Shown: positions 36,470 through 44,393 of the stretch, piece after piece
Layout: every line of letters starts with the position of its first letter
How positions within the stretch are numbered: the stretch's first letter is position 1
Assembly (NCBI GenBank): GCA_022843165.1
Contig: JALHOD010000018.1
Location: forward strand, 1-64,000
From: Pseudorhodoplanes sp.
Lineage (GTDB): Bacteria; Pseudomonadota; Alphaproteobacteria; Rhizobiales; Xanthobacteraceae
DNA length: 64,000 nt
Direction of reading: 5' to 3'
Position numbers and translations under genes: made by a program
The notes under the pieces: generated by a model
The model's database searches: none
What the model saw: only the letters and a program-made list of their open reading frames with translations
Told to the model about the DNA's origin: nothing

Positions 36470-36784
36470 CTACTGGACGTTCTTGGAATTGTTCGACGGC
36501 GTGGTGGGATCGTTGCGCTGCGGCCCCTTGGTCGCAGGTGTCTCGCCGCTCGGGCTCATCCGGTCGCCAGATGCGGCGCCCGTGGTGCCGCGCTGATCCG
36601 GCGCCGTCCGCGGATCCTGCGCCGTCGCCGGCTTGTTCGGATCGTTGTTGCTCGAGGACGAGGACCCTGGCGCCACCGAGACGCCCGGCTGGCCCGGGGT
36701 CGGGGTGGACGAGGTCTGCGCCGAGGCGATGGCGGTGGTGGCGAGCAGCGCGGCAGCCGCGCTTGTCATGAGAATCCTGTGCAT
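36470..36784 (-). CDS. small secreted Ser/Pro/Asn-rich protein
   Basis: Exported protein of 104 residues. A signal peptide (AAAALLATTAIASAQ) is followed by a wholly low-complexity mature part rich in Ser, Pro, Thr and Asn, including SSSSSNNDPNKPATAQDP, likely disordered in the periplasm or at the surface. GGGAGAC precedes ATG 36784, and an intrinsic terminator follows. Such proteins are common in Bradyrhizobium-type genomes; function unknown. Confidence 0.72.
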   Translation of the reverse strand: MHRILMTSAAAALLATTAIASAQTSSTPTPGQPGVSVAPGSSSSSNNDPNKPATAQDPRTAPDQRGTTGAASGDRMSPSGETPATKGPQRNDPTTPSNNSKNVQ

Positions 36785-36946
36785 GATGTCTCCCTTGAGA
36801 TGTGATGTTGAAATCCCCGCTCGCATCGACAACGTGGGGTGCCGCGGATCGTTCCGGACTGCGTCTCACAGCCCCGTGAAAGTGCGTTTTCTTTCAGCGC
36901 GCGGCGCGTCATAGTTCCACTGGAACCTGAGAATCGGGAGGTCCGC

Positions 36947-38554
36947 TTGGCGCGCCTGGAAACTGCCATTGATACGACGTCGCGTGACTATCGCGCCAAT
37001 GCCGCGCTGTGGAAGCAATTGTCCGACGAACTGAAAAGCTGTCGCGCCGCGGCGGCGCTCGGCGGCAGCGAGAAATCGCGCGAGCGTCATGTCGCGCGCG
37101 GAAAACTGCTGCCGCGCGACCGCGTCACGCAACTGCTCGATCCCGGCTCGCCGTTTCTGGAATTGTCACCGCTCGCGGCTTTTGGATTATACGAGGAAGC
37201 GATCCACGGCGCCGGCCTGATCGCCGGCATCGGCCGCATCGAGGGCCGCGAATGCATGATCGTGGCCAACGATTCCACCATCAAGGGCGGCACCTATTAT
37301 CCGATGACGGTGAAGAAGCATATTCGCGCGCAGGAGATCGCGCGCGAGAACAGGTTGCCCTGCGTGTATCTGGTCGATAGCGGCGGCGCCAACCTGCCGC
37401 ATCAGACCGAAGTGTTCCCCGACCGCGAGCATTTCGGCCGCATCTTCTACAATCAGGCCAACATGTCGGCGCAGGGCATCGCGCAGATCGCGGTTGTCAT
37501 GGGGTCCTGCACCGCCGGTGGCGCCTATGTGCCGGCGATGTCGGACGAGAGCATCATTGTGAAGAACCAGGGCACTGTCTTTCTCGGCGGCCCGCCGCTG
37601 GTGAAGGCGGCGACCGGGGAGGTGGTGTCGGCGGAGGATCTCGGCGGCGGCGACCTGCATGCCCGCAAGTCCGGCGTGGTCGATCACCTGGCGAACGATG
37701 ACGCGCACGCGCTGGCGCTGGCGCGCCGCATCGTCGGCAATCTCAACACCAGGAAGCCGAACGAACTGGCGATCATCCCCTCGCGCGATCCGCTCTACGA
37801 TGCTGCCGATCTGGAAGGGCTGGTGCCGGTCGACCTAAAAAAACAATACGACGTGCGCGAGGTGATCGCGCGGCTGGTGGATGGTTCCGAATTCGACGAG
37901 TTCAAGAAGCTCTATGGCACGACGCTGGTGACCGGTTTTGCGCATCTTTACGGCATGCCCGTCGGTATCATCGGCAACCAGGGCATTCTCTATTCCGAGA
38001 GCGCGCTCAAGGCCGCGCATTTCATCGAACTCTGCTGCCAGCGCCGGATTCCGCTGCTGTTCCTGCAGAACATTGTCGGCTTCATGGTCGGCCGCGATTA
38101 CGAGGCCGGCGGGATAGCTAAGGACGGCGCCAAGATGGTGACGGCCGTCGCCACCGCGAAAGTGCCAAAAATCACGCTGATGATCGGCGGCTCCTACGGC
38201 GCGGGCAATTACGGCATGTGCGGGCGCGCTTACTCGCCGCGTTTTCTGTTCACCTGGCCGAACGCGCGCATCTCGGTGATGGGCGGCGAGCAGGCGGCCT
38301 CGGTGCTGGCGACGGTGCGGCGCGACAATCTCGAGGCGGCGGGCCGCACCTGGTCGGAAGTGGAGGAGGAGGAATTCAAGGCCCCGATCCGCGACCAGTA
38401 CGAGCGCGAGGGCAATCCCTATTACGCCGCCGCGCGGTTGTGGGATGACGGGATCATCCTGCCATCGGAGACCCGGCGGGTTCTGGGCCTGGCATTTTCC
38501 GCGACGCTGAACGCGCCGTTGGAGGAGACGAAATTCGGCGTGTTCAGGATGTGA
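36947..38554 (+). CDS. mccB: 3-methylcrotonyl-CoA carboxylase beta (carboxyltransferase) subunit
   Basis: Carboxyltransferase subunit of 535 residues, the standard MccB length. It transfers CO2 from biotin to 3-methylcrotonyl-CoA in leucine breakdown. Typical stretches are [69 protein letters not shown] and [16 protein letters not shown]. The real start is TTG 36947, five bases after GGGAGG; the track start at 36839 lacks support. The alpha subunit is at 52967, more than 14 kb away, and the space just after mccB is filled with broken genes. Confidence 0.92.
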   Translation: MARLETAIDTTSRDYRANAALWKQLSDELKSCRAAAALGGSEKSRERHVARGKLLPRDRVTQLLDPGSPFLELSPLAAFGLYEEAIHGAGLIAGIGRIEGRECMIVANDSTIKGGTYYPMTVKKHIRAQEIARENRLPCVYLVDSGGANLPHQTEVFPDREHFGRIFYNQANMSAQGIAQIAVVMGSCTAGGAYVPAMSDESIIVKNQGTVFLGGPPLVKAATGEVVSAEDLGGGDLHARKSGVVDHLANDDAHALALARRIVGNLNTRKPNELAIIPSRDPLYDAADLEGLVPVDLKKQYDVREVIARLVDGSEFDEFKKLYGTTLVTGFAHLYGMPVGIIGNQGILYSESALKAAHFIELCCQRRIPLLFLQNIVGFMVGRDYEAGGIAKDGAKMVTAVATAKVPKITLMIGGSYGAGNYGMCGRAYSPRFLFTWPNARISVMGGEQAASVLATVRRDNLEAAGRTWSEVEEEEFKAPIRDQYEREGNPYYAAARLWDDGIILPSETRRVLGLAFSATLNAPLEETKFGVFRM

Positions 38555-38563
38555 GGATTTCCT

Positions 38564-38876
38564 ATGCAAGTGTCAGATTGGTTGCCTTATGTCACCACTA
38601 TATCCGTGGTTGCTTCAGGCTTGTTTGCAATTATCAAATGGGCCGACCAAAGAAACCGCGAGCTGATAGAACGGCGATTTGAACAGTATTGGAAGCTCAT
38701 TGAGTTCAGCAACGAAAGTGTATTTCTGGGCACTGCTTTTGTTGAAACGTTTCCCGGAGTACCGCAGTGAAACAATTGAGTTTTTGAACGATTCACGAAA
38801 GTTGGGTGAGCTCTGGTTCCAACAAAATTCAAAGCAGATAGATGAGGTGCTAAATTTTCTTTCGAAAACGAAATAA
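38564..38876 (+). pseudogene. two-frame broken gene of unknown family, AT-rich
   Basis: An AT-rich stretch coding in two successive frames. Frame 1 (38564-38770) has one membrane helix, TTISVVASGLFAIIKW, then RELIERRFEQYWKLIEFSNES. Frame 2 (about 38715-38876) continues naturally with LLLLKRFPEYRSETIEFLNDSRKLGELW and a Lys-rich end. A single-base change near 38710-38740 would give one protein of about 100 residues. No family recognised. Its composition contrasts with mccB directly upstream, suggesting transfer followed by decay, or a sequencing error. Confidence 0.55.
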
Positions 38877-38899
38877 TTTCATTTGGATGTGTTGATTGT

Positions 38900-39100
38900 T
38901 CACGCCGCGCTCTTGCGCTTTGGCTGAATCTTCCGCAATGCCGCCGCAGCCGCATCCTGCGCGTGTTCCAGATCGTATTGCGTCTGCAAGTTCATCCAGA
39001 ATTCCGCGCTGGTGGCGAAATAGCGCGCCAGCCGCAGAGCGGTGTCGGCGGTGACCGGCGTTTCCTCGCGCGCAAGGCGCTCGATGCGGGTGCGCGGCAC
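38900..39100 (-). pseudogene. 5'-truncated HigA-type antitoxin remnant
   Basis: The frame encodes VPRTRIERLAREETPVTADTALRLARYFATSAEFWMNLQTQYDLE, the middle and end of a HigA-family addiction-module antitoxin. The usual first 30 or so residues (HPGE...LG) and the first half of its HTH are absent, and an in-frame stop lies just upstream. A GTG at 39100 could start a fragment of 66 residues. No HigB toxin gene is nearby. The break point is next to another gene fragment on the other strand. Confidence 0.75.
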
Positions 39101-39111
39101 GCCGGCCGGCC

Positions 39112-39204
39112 GTGGTCAACGGCGTGCGCGGTTATCGCTGCGGCAACGTCGTCTACCGGCGCACCGTGCAGGCCGGCCGCACGGTCTATGTCGTGGTGCC
39201 GTAA
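39112..39204 (+). pseudogene. C-terminal remnant of a small exported-type protein
   Basis: About 30 codons, open from the scar to TAA at 39202, read VVNGVRGYRCGNVVYRRTVQAG and end in VYVVVP. This pattern of Gly-Tyr-Cys-Gly-Asn and Tyr/Val strands resembles the C-terminus of small secreted proteins common in alphaproteobacteria. No start or signal peptide precedes it; the upstream sequence is the antisense of the higA remnant. It is therefore read as a tail left by a deletion. Confidence 0.5.
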
Positions 39205-39284
39205 GCCGCGCCGTTTCACGCGCTCGTGAAAAGTGAGGTTTCAGGGTGTTAACCGGCACGTCCTAGCGTGCGCCGGGAGCCCGC

Positions 39285-39560
39285 ATGATCACTGTGGTTA
39301 ACGGATTCTTTTGCGAGAATGGCTGCGACGCCGCCAAGGCGAAGCGCGGCGTGGATCCGCATCCCAGGATCGATCCGGAAACCGGCCAGCCGGAAAAGAA
39401 AGGCGCGCTGCAAAAGTCGCGCGATCCGGAGGCCGTGACTTTTGGAGGCGCTCTCAGCGATCTCAATGCCACGCAGCGCGTGACCGGCGTGGTGGCGACC
39501 GACACGGAGCAGGCTGTCAGCGGGCGGCTGCGCGCCCCCGTCGTTGATCTGCTGGCCTAG
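39285..39560 (+). CDS. conserved small hypothetical protein (Bradyrhizobium-type)
   Basis: Protein of 91 residues starting MITVVNGFFCENGCDAAKAKRGVDP and ending in VVDLLA, with VTFGGALSDLNATQ in the middle. This pattern looks familiar from a small conserved protein of Bradyrhizobium relatives without assigned function. GGGAG precedes the ATG at good distance. Two Cys in CENGC may bind metal or form a disulfide. No signal peptide or membrane helix. It converges on the cytochrome c gene. Confidence 0.68.
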   Translation: MITVVNGFFCENGCDAAKAKRGVDPHPRIDPETGQPEKKGALQKSRDPEAVTFGGALSDLNATQRVTGVVATDTEQAVSGRLRAPVVDLLA

Positions 39561-39599
39561 TCGGCGGCCGCGATTGCCGGCTGGCTGCGCGTGCATCCG

Positions 39600-40400
39600 C
39601 TATTTCGTCGGCAAGCTACGCGTATAGGCGAGGATGTCGATCGCATCCTTGAATGGAAAGCCGCGCAGATTGATCATCGCCGCGCCTGGATGCCCGTTGC
39701 GGATCTTGTGCAGCACCTCATGCGGGAAGGTGTTGGCCTCGGTGCCGATATAGGCCGGCTCCTGCGCCGTGCCCCAATTGAGCAGGCGGCCGTCGAAGCC
39801 GTGGCAGGCGGCGCAAATGGTATGAAACAGGCCGGCGCCGCGGGTCCTGTCGCCTTTCACGTTGCCGGTTTTCAGATCGATGAAGCGGTCGGCATTGTCC
39901 TGGCCGCGGCTGACGAAAATCGCCAGGCGTCGCAATTCCTCGTCCTTGATCATCTCGGGTGTATAGCCATGCGGCGCGGCGCGCAGCAGCGACATGATGC
40001 GGGTGATATCGCGGCCTGCGGCCGTGCGGATGCCCTTGATGCCGGTAAAACGCTCGCCGCTGCCGTACAAGCCGTCCTTGCCGTTATAGTCCCAGCCGTG
40101 ACATTCGACGCAGCGCCACGTGTTCGCGCCCGCGCGCTGGCCGCTCTTGGGATAGGCGGGGTGGCTGCCATCCGGCTTTTTGCGGCCGAGTGCCTCCCAC
40201 CAATTGTCATAGATGCGCCCGCCGGCGGAACGCAGCCAGATTTCGGTCGGCTGGGGCGGTGCGCGATGGATGAAATCGTCCAGCGTACTGTGATCTGACG
40301 CCGGCGCGGTGTCCTTGCGCGCTTCCTGCGCATCCACGGCGGAGACCGCCGACAGGAGAAATACCGTGGCGAACAGTCGGACGAGTCGGTGGGGCGTCAT
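39600..40400 (-). CDS. periplasmic diheme cytochrome c
   Basis: Exported protein of 266 residues with a signal peptide ending AVDAQ and two heme-binding motifs, CVECH (N-terminal domain) and CAACH (C-terminal domain). DNWWEALGRKKPDGSHPAYP precedes the first heme site, and ILAYTRSLP closes the fold. It probably carries electrons in the periplasm or serves a dehydrogenase not encoded here. ATG 40400 gives the signal peptide. It lies downstream of mbfA on the same strand, 132 bp away, so the two may be loosely linked through iron. Confidence 0.88.
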   Translation of the reverse strand: MTPHRLVRLFATVFLLSAVSAVDAQEARKDTAPASDHSTLDDFIHRAPPQPTEIWLRSAGGRIYDNWWEALGRKKPDGSHPAYPKSGQRAGANTWRCVECHGWDYNGKDGLYGSGERFTGIKGIRTAAGRDITRIMSLLRAAPHGYTPEMIKDEELRRLAIFVSRGQDNADRFIDLKTGNVKGDRTRGAGLFHTICAACHGFDGRLLNWGTAQEPAYIGTEANTFPHEVLHKIRNGHPGAAMINLRGFPFKDAIDILAYTRSLPTK

Positions 40401-40532
40401 GGCTGCGAAAACCTTACCTGGCTTTGACGTCGCTCTGGCGGGTACATACATATGCAATAATTTGAATGCGTTTGTCTATCCTTGGCCTATGTCATCCGCG
40501 CGCGACTGCATTGCGAAACACTCGGTGGATCA

Positions 40533-41510
40533 TCATGCGCTGCCAATGAGGATTCCCGCCGCAAACACCAGCGCGCCGCCGAGCACCACCTGGAACGCGG
40601 CGCGGAAGAACGGCGTCTCCATGTAGCGGTTCTGGATCCAGACAATCGCCCAGAGCTCGAAGAACACCACGATGAAGGCGATCGTGGTCGCGGTCCAAAA
40701 ATGCGGAATGAGATAGGGCAGGGCGTGGCCGAGACCGCCGATCGCGGTCATCACGCCGGACGAAATACCGCGTTTGACCGGCGAGCCGCGCCCGGACAGC
40801 GAGCCGTCGTCGGAGGCGGCTTCGGTGAAGCCCATGGAGATGCCGGCCCCGACCGAGGCGGCGAGCCCGACCAGAAAGGTCTGGAAGGTGTCGCCGGTGG
40901 CAAATGCCGCGGCGAAGATCGGCGCCAGTGTGGAGACCGAGCCGTCCATCAGCCCGGCGAGTCCCGGCTGCACCCAGGTCAGCACGAATTGCCGGTGGGC
41001 CACGCGATCTTCCTCGCTGCGCGTGTCCTCGGGCAGATATTTCTGTTCCAGCCTGTCGGCGGTCTTGAGATGAACCGCTTCCGCCGCCGCCAGGTCGCCG
41101 AGCAGCTTGCGGGTGGCGGCGTCGGTCGTGCGCTGCGCGGCATTCAGATAGAAATTGCGCGCATCGTCCTCCATCAGCGCGACCTCGTCGCGGATGCGTT
41201 CCAGTCCGAGATTCTCGATCAGCCAGACCGGCCGGCGTGAATAGAAGCCCGCCACATGCTCGCGCCGGATCAGCGGAATGGTCTCGCCAAAACGCCGCCG
41301 GAACAGCTCGATCAGGCTGCGCCGGTGCTGATCCTCCTGCTTGGCCATGTCCTCGAAAATCTGCGCCGATTGCGGATAATCCGCGCGCAGCTTCTGCGCA
41401 TAGGTCAGGTAGATGCGGGAATCGTCCTCCTCCGAGGAGATCGCCAGCGCCAGAATTTCCTGTTCGCTCAGGTCGGAAAAGCGGCGGCGGCTGGCAATGC
41501 CGGGAATCAT
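40533..41510 (-). CDS. mbfA: membrane-bound ferritin / iron exporter MbfA
   Basis: Protein of 325 residues fusing a ferritin-like (rubrerythrin-type) domain to a VIT1/CCC1 membrane domain. The first part has Glu-rich iron-binding helices: ALAISSEEDDSRIY, FEDMAKQEDQHRRSLIELF and VALMEDDARNFYLNAA. The second has GLAGLMDGSVSTLAPIFAAAFATG, ISMGFTEAASDD and four to five helices. MbfA exports iron and protects against iron and peroxide stress in Bradyrhizobium and Agrobacterium, under Irr control. I did not find a convincing Irr box in the upstream region. Confidence 0.92.
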   Translation of the reverse strand: MIPGIASRRRFSDLSEQEILALAISSEEDDSRIYLTYAQKLRADYPQSAQIFEDMAKQEDQHRRSLIELFRRRFGETIPLIRREHVAGFYSRRPVWLIENLGLERIRDEVALMEDDARNFYLNAAQRTTDAATRKLLGDLAAAEAVHLKTADRLEQKYLPEDTRSEEDRVAHRQFVLTWVQPGLAGLMDGSVSTLAPIFAAAFATGDTFQTFLVGLAASVGAGISMGFTEAASDDGSLSGRGSPVKRGISSGVMTAIGGLGHALPYLIPHFWTATTIAFIVVFFELWAIVWIQNRYMETPFFRAAFQVVLGGALVFAAGILIGSA

Positions 41511-41675
41511 GCGGTCTCTCTCTGCCGTGGCGGACGCGGCATGTCCCTGCGGTCGCGTCCTCGCGTGGCGTTTTATAGCATGGCCCCGACAAGGCGCGAA
41601 GATCGGCGCAGAGGAAAGGCTGTCTGAAGTGCGCGGCGGCGCGTAAGATCGCCCGACTCGCGCAACGGAGACGGG

Positions 41676-42854
41676 ATGCGAAGCTGCACGGTCCGGCTAT
41701 TGGCGCTCTGGAGCGCGATGCTTGCTGCCATCGCGGCATCGGATGTGCGCGCGCAGGGTTCTTTCTATGATCCCGCGGCGATGGAAATTCCCGGCAAGCC
41801 GGGGACGCTGATCCGCTCGGAAGTGCTGACGGCCGGCCCCTGGGGCTCGACCGCCTATCGCGTGCTTTATCGGTCCACCAATCCGAAGGGTGAGCCGATC
41901 GCGGTCTCGGGCGTGATCGTGGTGCCGCTGCAGCCGGGGCCGCGCAGCGGACGCGACATCGTGGCCTGGGCGCATCCGACCAGCGGGGTGGCGCGCCGCT
42001 GTGCGCCGTCGCTGCGGCCGACGGTCCTGCAGCGCATCCAGGGCCTCTCCGACATGATCGGGCGCGGCTATATCGTCACCGCCACCGACTATCCCGGCCT
42101 CGGCACCGCCGGCGTGCATCCCTACATGGTTGGCGAAAGCGAAGGCCGCGCGGTGCTGGATTCGGTGCGCGCCGCGCGGGCGCTGTCGCGCGCCAATGCC
42201 GGCGCGCGTTACGCGGTCTGGGGACATTCGCAGGGTGGACATGCGGCGCTGTTCGCCGGCGAGATGGCGCGCCGCTACATGCCCGATCTGCAGCTCACCG
42301 GCGTTGCGACGGCGGCGCCGGCGACCGAGATCGGCGCACTGATGCGCGCGGACCTCACCGAACAATCCGGCAAGGTGCTCACAAGTTTTGCGCTGTGGTC
42401 GTGGTCGCAGATCTATAACGTGCCGCTCGAGCCAGTGCTGCAGGACCGCGTCCGGCTGGTGTTCAACCGGATCGTCGGCGAGTGCAACGAGTCGCTGCGG
42501 GAAGATCTCGGGCTGTGGCTGTCGGAACAGCCGTTCGAGCGCGAAGGCTTTCTGAAGGTCGATGTCACCGCCATCGAGCCGTGGCGCGATCTGATCGCCC
42601 GCAATACCCCCGGCCAGGCGCTGGCGGGGGCGCCGCTCTTCATCGCGCAGGGCGAAGCCGACACCACGGTGCGGCCCAAAATCACCGAGGATTTTGCCGC
42701 CCGGCTCTGCGCCCGCCGCACGCCGCTGCGGCTTGTCTGGATGCCGGGAGTCGATCATGCCAGTGCCGCCGTGCAGAGCGCGGGCGCCGCGGTGGCGTGG
42801 ATCGCCGGGCGCTTCAAGGGTGACCCGCCGCCGGACGATTGTCCGCGCCGGTGA
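41676..42854 (+). CDS. secreted lipase-family alpha/beta hydrolase
   Basis: Exported hydrolase of 392 residues. Signal peptide ends DVRAQ. The protein matches the secretory-lipase (LIP) family: AVSGVIVVP, WAHPTSGVARRCAPSL, ATDYPGLGTAGVHPYM, the nucleophile elbow VWGHSQGGHAALFAG, the Asp in QGEADTTVRP and the His in MPGVDHAS. It probably hydrolyses esters outside the cytoplasm. It is a single gene divergent from mbfA, starting 166 bp from it. Confidence 0.88.
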   Translation: MRSCTVRLLALWSAMLAAIAASDVRAQGSFYDPAAMEIPGKPGTLIRSEVLTAGPWGSTAYRVLYRSTNPKGEPIAVSGVIVVPLQPGPRSGRDIVAWAHPTSGVARRCAPSLRPTVLQRIQGLSDMIGRGYIVTATDYPGLGTAGVHPYMVGESEGRAVLDSVRAARALSRANAGARYAVWGHSQGGHAALFAGEMARRYMPDLQLTGVATAAPATEIGALMRADLTEQSGKVLTSFALWSWSQIYNVPLEPVLQDRVRLVFNRIVGECNESLREDLGLWLSEQPFEREGFLKVDVTAIEPWRDLIARNTPGQALAGAPLFIAQGEADTTVRPKITEDFAARLCARRTPLRLVWMPGVDHASAAVQSAGAAVAWIAGRFKGDPPPDDCPRR

Positions 42855-43018
42855 CGCGGCCAGCGCGGCGCAGGGCGGCCCCGTTAACGGCAAGAGATTC
42901 GCAGGGAATCAGATGCGTTGATAGAATATGCCATTGTTTGTGCATTGATCCGCGAGTCCTGCCGGTTTCGATCGCGTCGTTGCGTTCTCTCTGGATTTGC
43001 AAAACACCGAGGATTGTC

Positions 43019-43729
43019 ATGCGAGGTCTCATCGCTTTGATCGGGCTGCTGTTGCTGCCGTTCGCGGCTGCGGCCGCCGATCTGCGGATGCCGGTCAAGG
43101 CGCAACCCATTGTGGCGCCGATCCCGTCCTGGGCCGGCGCCTATCTCGGCCTGCATGCCGGTTACACCATCGCATCGGCCGAGGGCGACTATACCGGCGT
43201 GCCGCCCCCTCCGCCGATGTCGTTCTACACTTTCGACCTCAAGCCCAGCGGCGCCGCGCTCGGCGGCCAGTTCGGCTATAACGCACAATACGGGGCATGG
43301 CTGTTCGGCGTCGAAGGCGACCTGAGCTGGATCGTCAGCGGCAGCGATCTGATCTGGGACCCCGCCGGGTCTCCTCGCTTCGATGAGATCGAGCTGTTCT
43401 GGACCGCGCATGCGCGCGGCCGCATTGGCTATGTCGCGGGCGGCAGCATGATCTACCTCGCTGGCGGTGCTGCATTTGCCGGCGTGCGCGCCACGCATCA
43501 GGGACCGGTGGGAGCAAGCAGCGCCACCTGGTTCGACAGCCGCACGCTCACCGGCTTCAGCCTTGGCGGCGGGTTCGAGACATTCTTTGCGCCCAATTGG
43601 ATCTTCCGCGCCGAATATCTCTACGATCGTTTCGGCAATGAGCGTTATGACTGGGCGCCCGACAGCCGCTATTCCAACTCCGATCTGACGCTGAACACGG
43701 TTCGGCTGGGCGTCATCTACCGGCCCTAG
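43019..43729 (+). CDS. outer-membrane beta-barrel protein (Omp25/porin family)
   Basis: Exported protein of 236 residues. The signal peptide ends AAAADL, followed by the family start WAGAYLGLHAGYTIASAEGDY. Alternating amphipathic strands follow: GAALGGQFGYNAQYGAWLFGVEGDLSW, GRIGYVAGGSMIYLAGGAAFAG, FSLGGGFETFFAPNWIFRAEYLYDRFG and a final TVRLGVIYRP. This is the eight-strand barrel layout of Omp25/Omp31-type surface proteins. CGAGGA precedes ATG 43019. Its TAG stop shares CTAG with the convergent gene. Confidence 0.9.
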   Translation: MRGLIALIGLLLLPFAAAAADLRMPVKAQPIVAPIPSWAGAYLGLHAGYTIASAEGDYTGVPPPPPMSFYTFDLKPSGAALGGQFGYNAQYGAWLFGVEGDLSWIVSGSDLIWDPAGSPRFDEIELFWTAHARGRIGYVAGGSMIYLAGGAAFAGVRATHQGPVGASSATWFDSRTLTGFSLGGGFETFFAPNWIFRAEYLYDRFGNERYDWAPDSRYSNSDLTLNTVRLGVIYRP

Positions 43730-44298
43730 GCGGGCGCCGCTGCGATGGCCTTCACAACGACCGGCGCCGCCGAGATACGGCTGTAGAGTTGCGCGCGCCG
43801 GCGCAGCGGCCACCAGTCGTACAGGTAGATTTCGATCGGCCGCCAGTTCGCGACCCAGCCGACCAGGATGAAGCTCTCCTCGACGATCCGCGAGGTGGTC
43901 GGGTTGGTGATCAGTGGCGCGACCATCTGGCTGGCCATCAGGCAAGCGATCAGCACGGCAATGCCGATGCCAAGCGAATGCCGGCCGATGCGGAACAGCT
44001 CGCGCAAGTCGCGCTGGATCATGCGGGCGCGATAATCGAAATAATAGGCGAAGGCTTCGGGAATATGCGCCGCCTCGGGTTTGGCCGCTTCCGCGGCGGG
44101 GAGATGCACGGTGATGCCGAACGGAGCGCCGCGTGGCAATTCGCGCACCCAGCCCACGATGAATTCCTCGGCGTCGCGGTCCAGGTCTTTTTCGTGAAAC
44201 GGCGAGGGGTCGAAGGAATTGAACAACTGGCCGATGGTGCGCAGGCGGATGGCAATGTCCGCGATGCCGTTTTCCGGGGCCGCTATTTCCTGACTCAT
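43726..44298 (-). CDS. conserved hypothetical membrane protein
   Basis: Protein of about 190 residues. A cytosolic N-terminal half (IRLRTIGQLFNSFDPSPFHEKDLDRDAEEFIVGWVRELP) resembles an alpha/beta sandwich, and the C-terminal half has two membrane segments, SLGIGIAVLIACLMASQMVA and ESFILVGWVANW, with RPIEIYLYDWWPLRRRAQLY after. I recognise it as a conserved type in several proteobacteria but cannot name a function. The start is ambiguous: GTG 44313 or ATG 44298. It is divergent from btaA. Confidence 0.75.
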   Translation of the reverse strand: MSQEIAAPENGIADIAIRLRTIGQLFNSFDPSPFHEKDLDRDAEEFIVGWVRELPRGAPFGITVHLPAAEAAKPEAAHIPEAFAYYFDYRARMIQRDLRELFRIGRHSLGIGIAVLIACLMASQMVAPLITNPTTSRIVEESFILVGWVANWRPIEIYLYDWWPLRRRAQLYSRISAAPVVVKAIAAAPA

Positions 44299-44393
44299 AA
44301 GGACATTGTGCACCCTCCGACCGTGTCATCAAACTGAAATGCTCCTGCCGTTAGGTTGTCGCAACGCGACTCGGATGACCAACGGAGCCTGGA

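Noticed and set aside
40440-40475. GCAATAATTTGAATGC as an Irr or Fur box upstream of the cytochrome c gene
   Set aside because: The half-sites do not match the Irr or Fur consensus well; it may be plain AT-rich promoter sequence.
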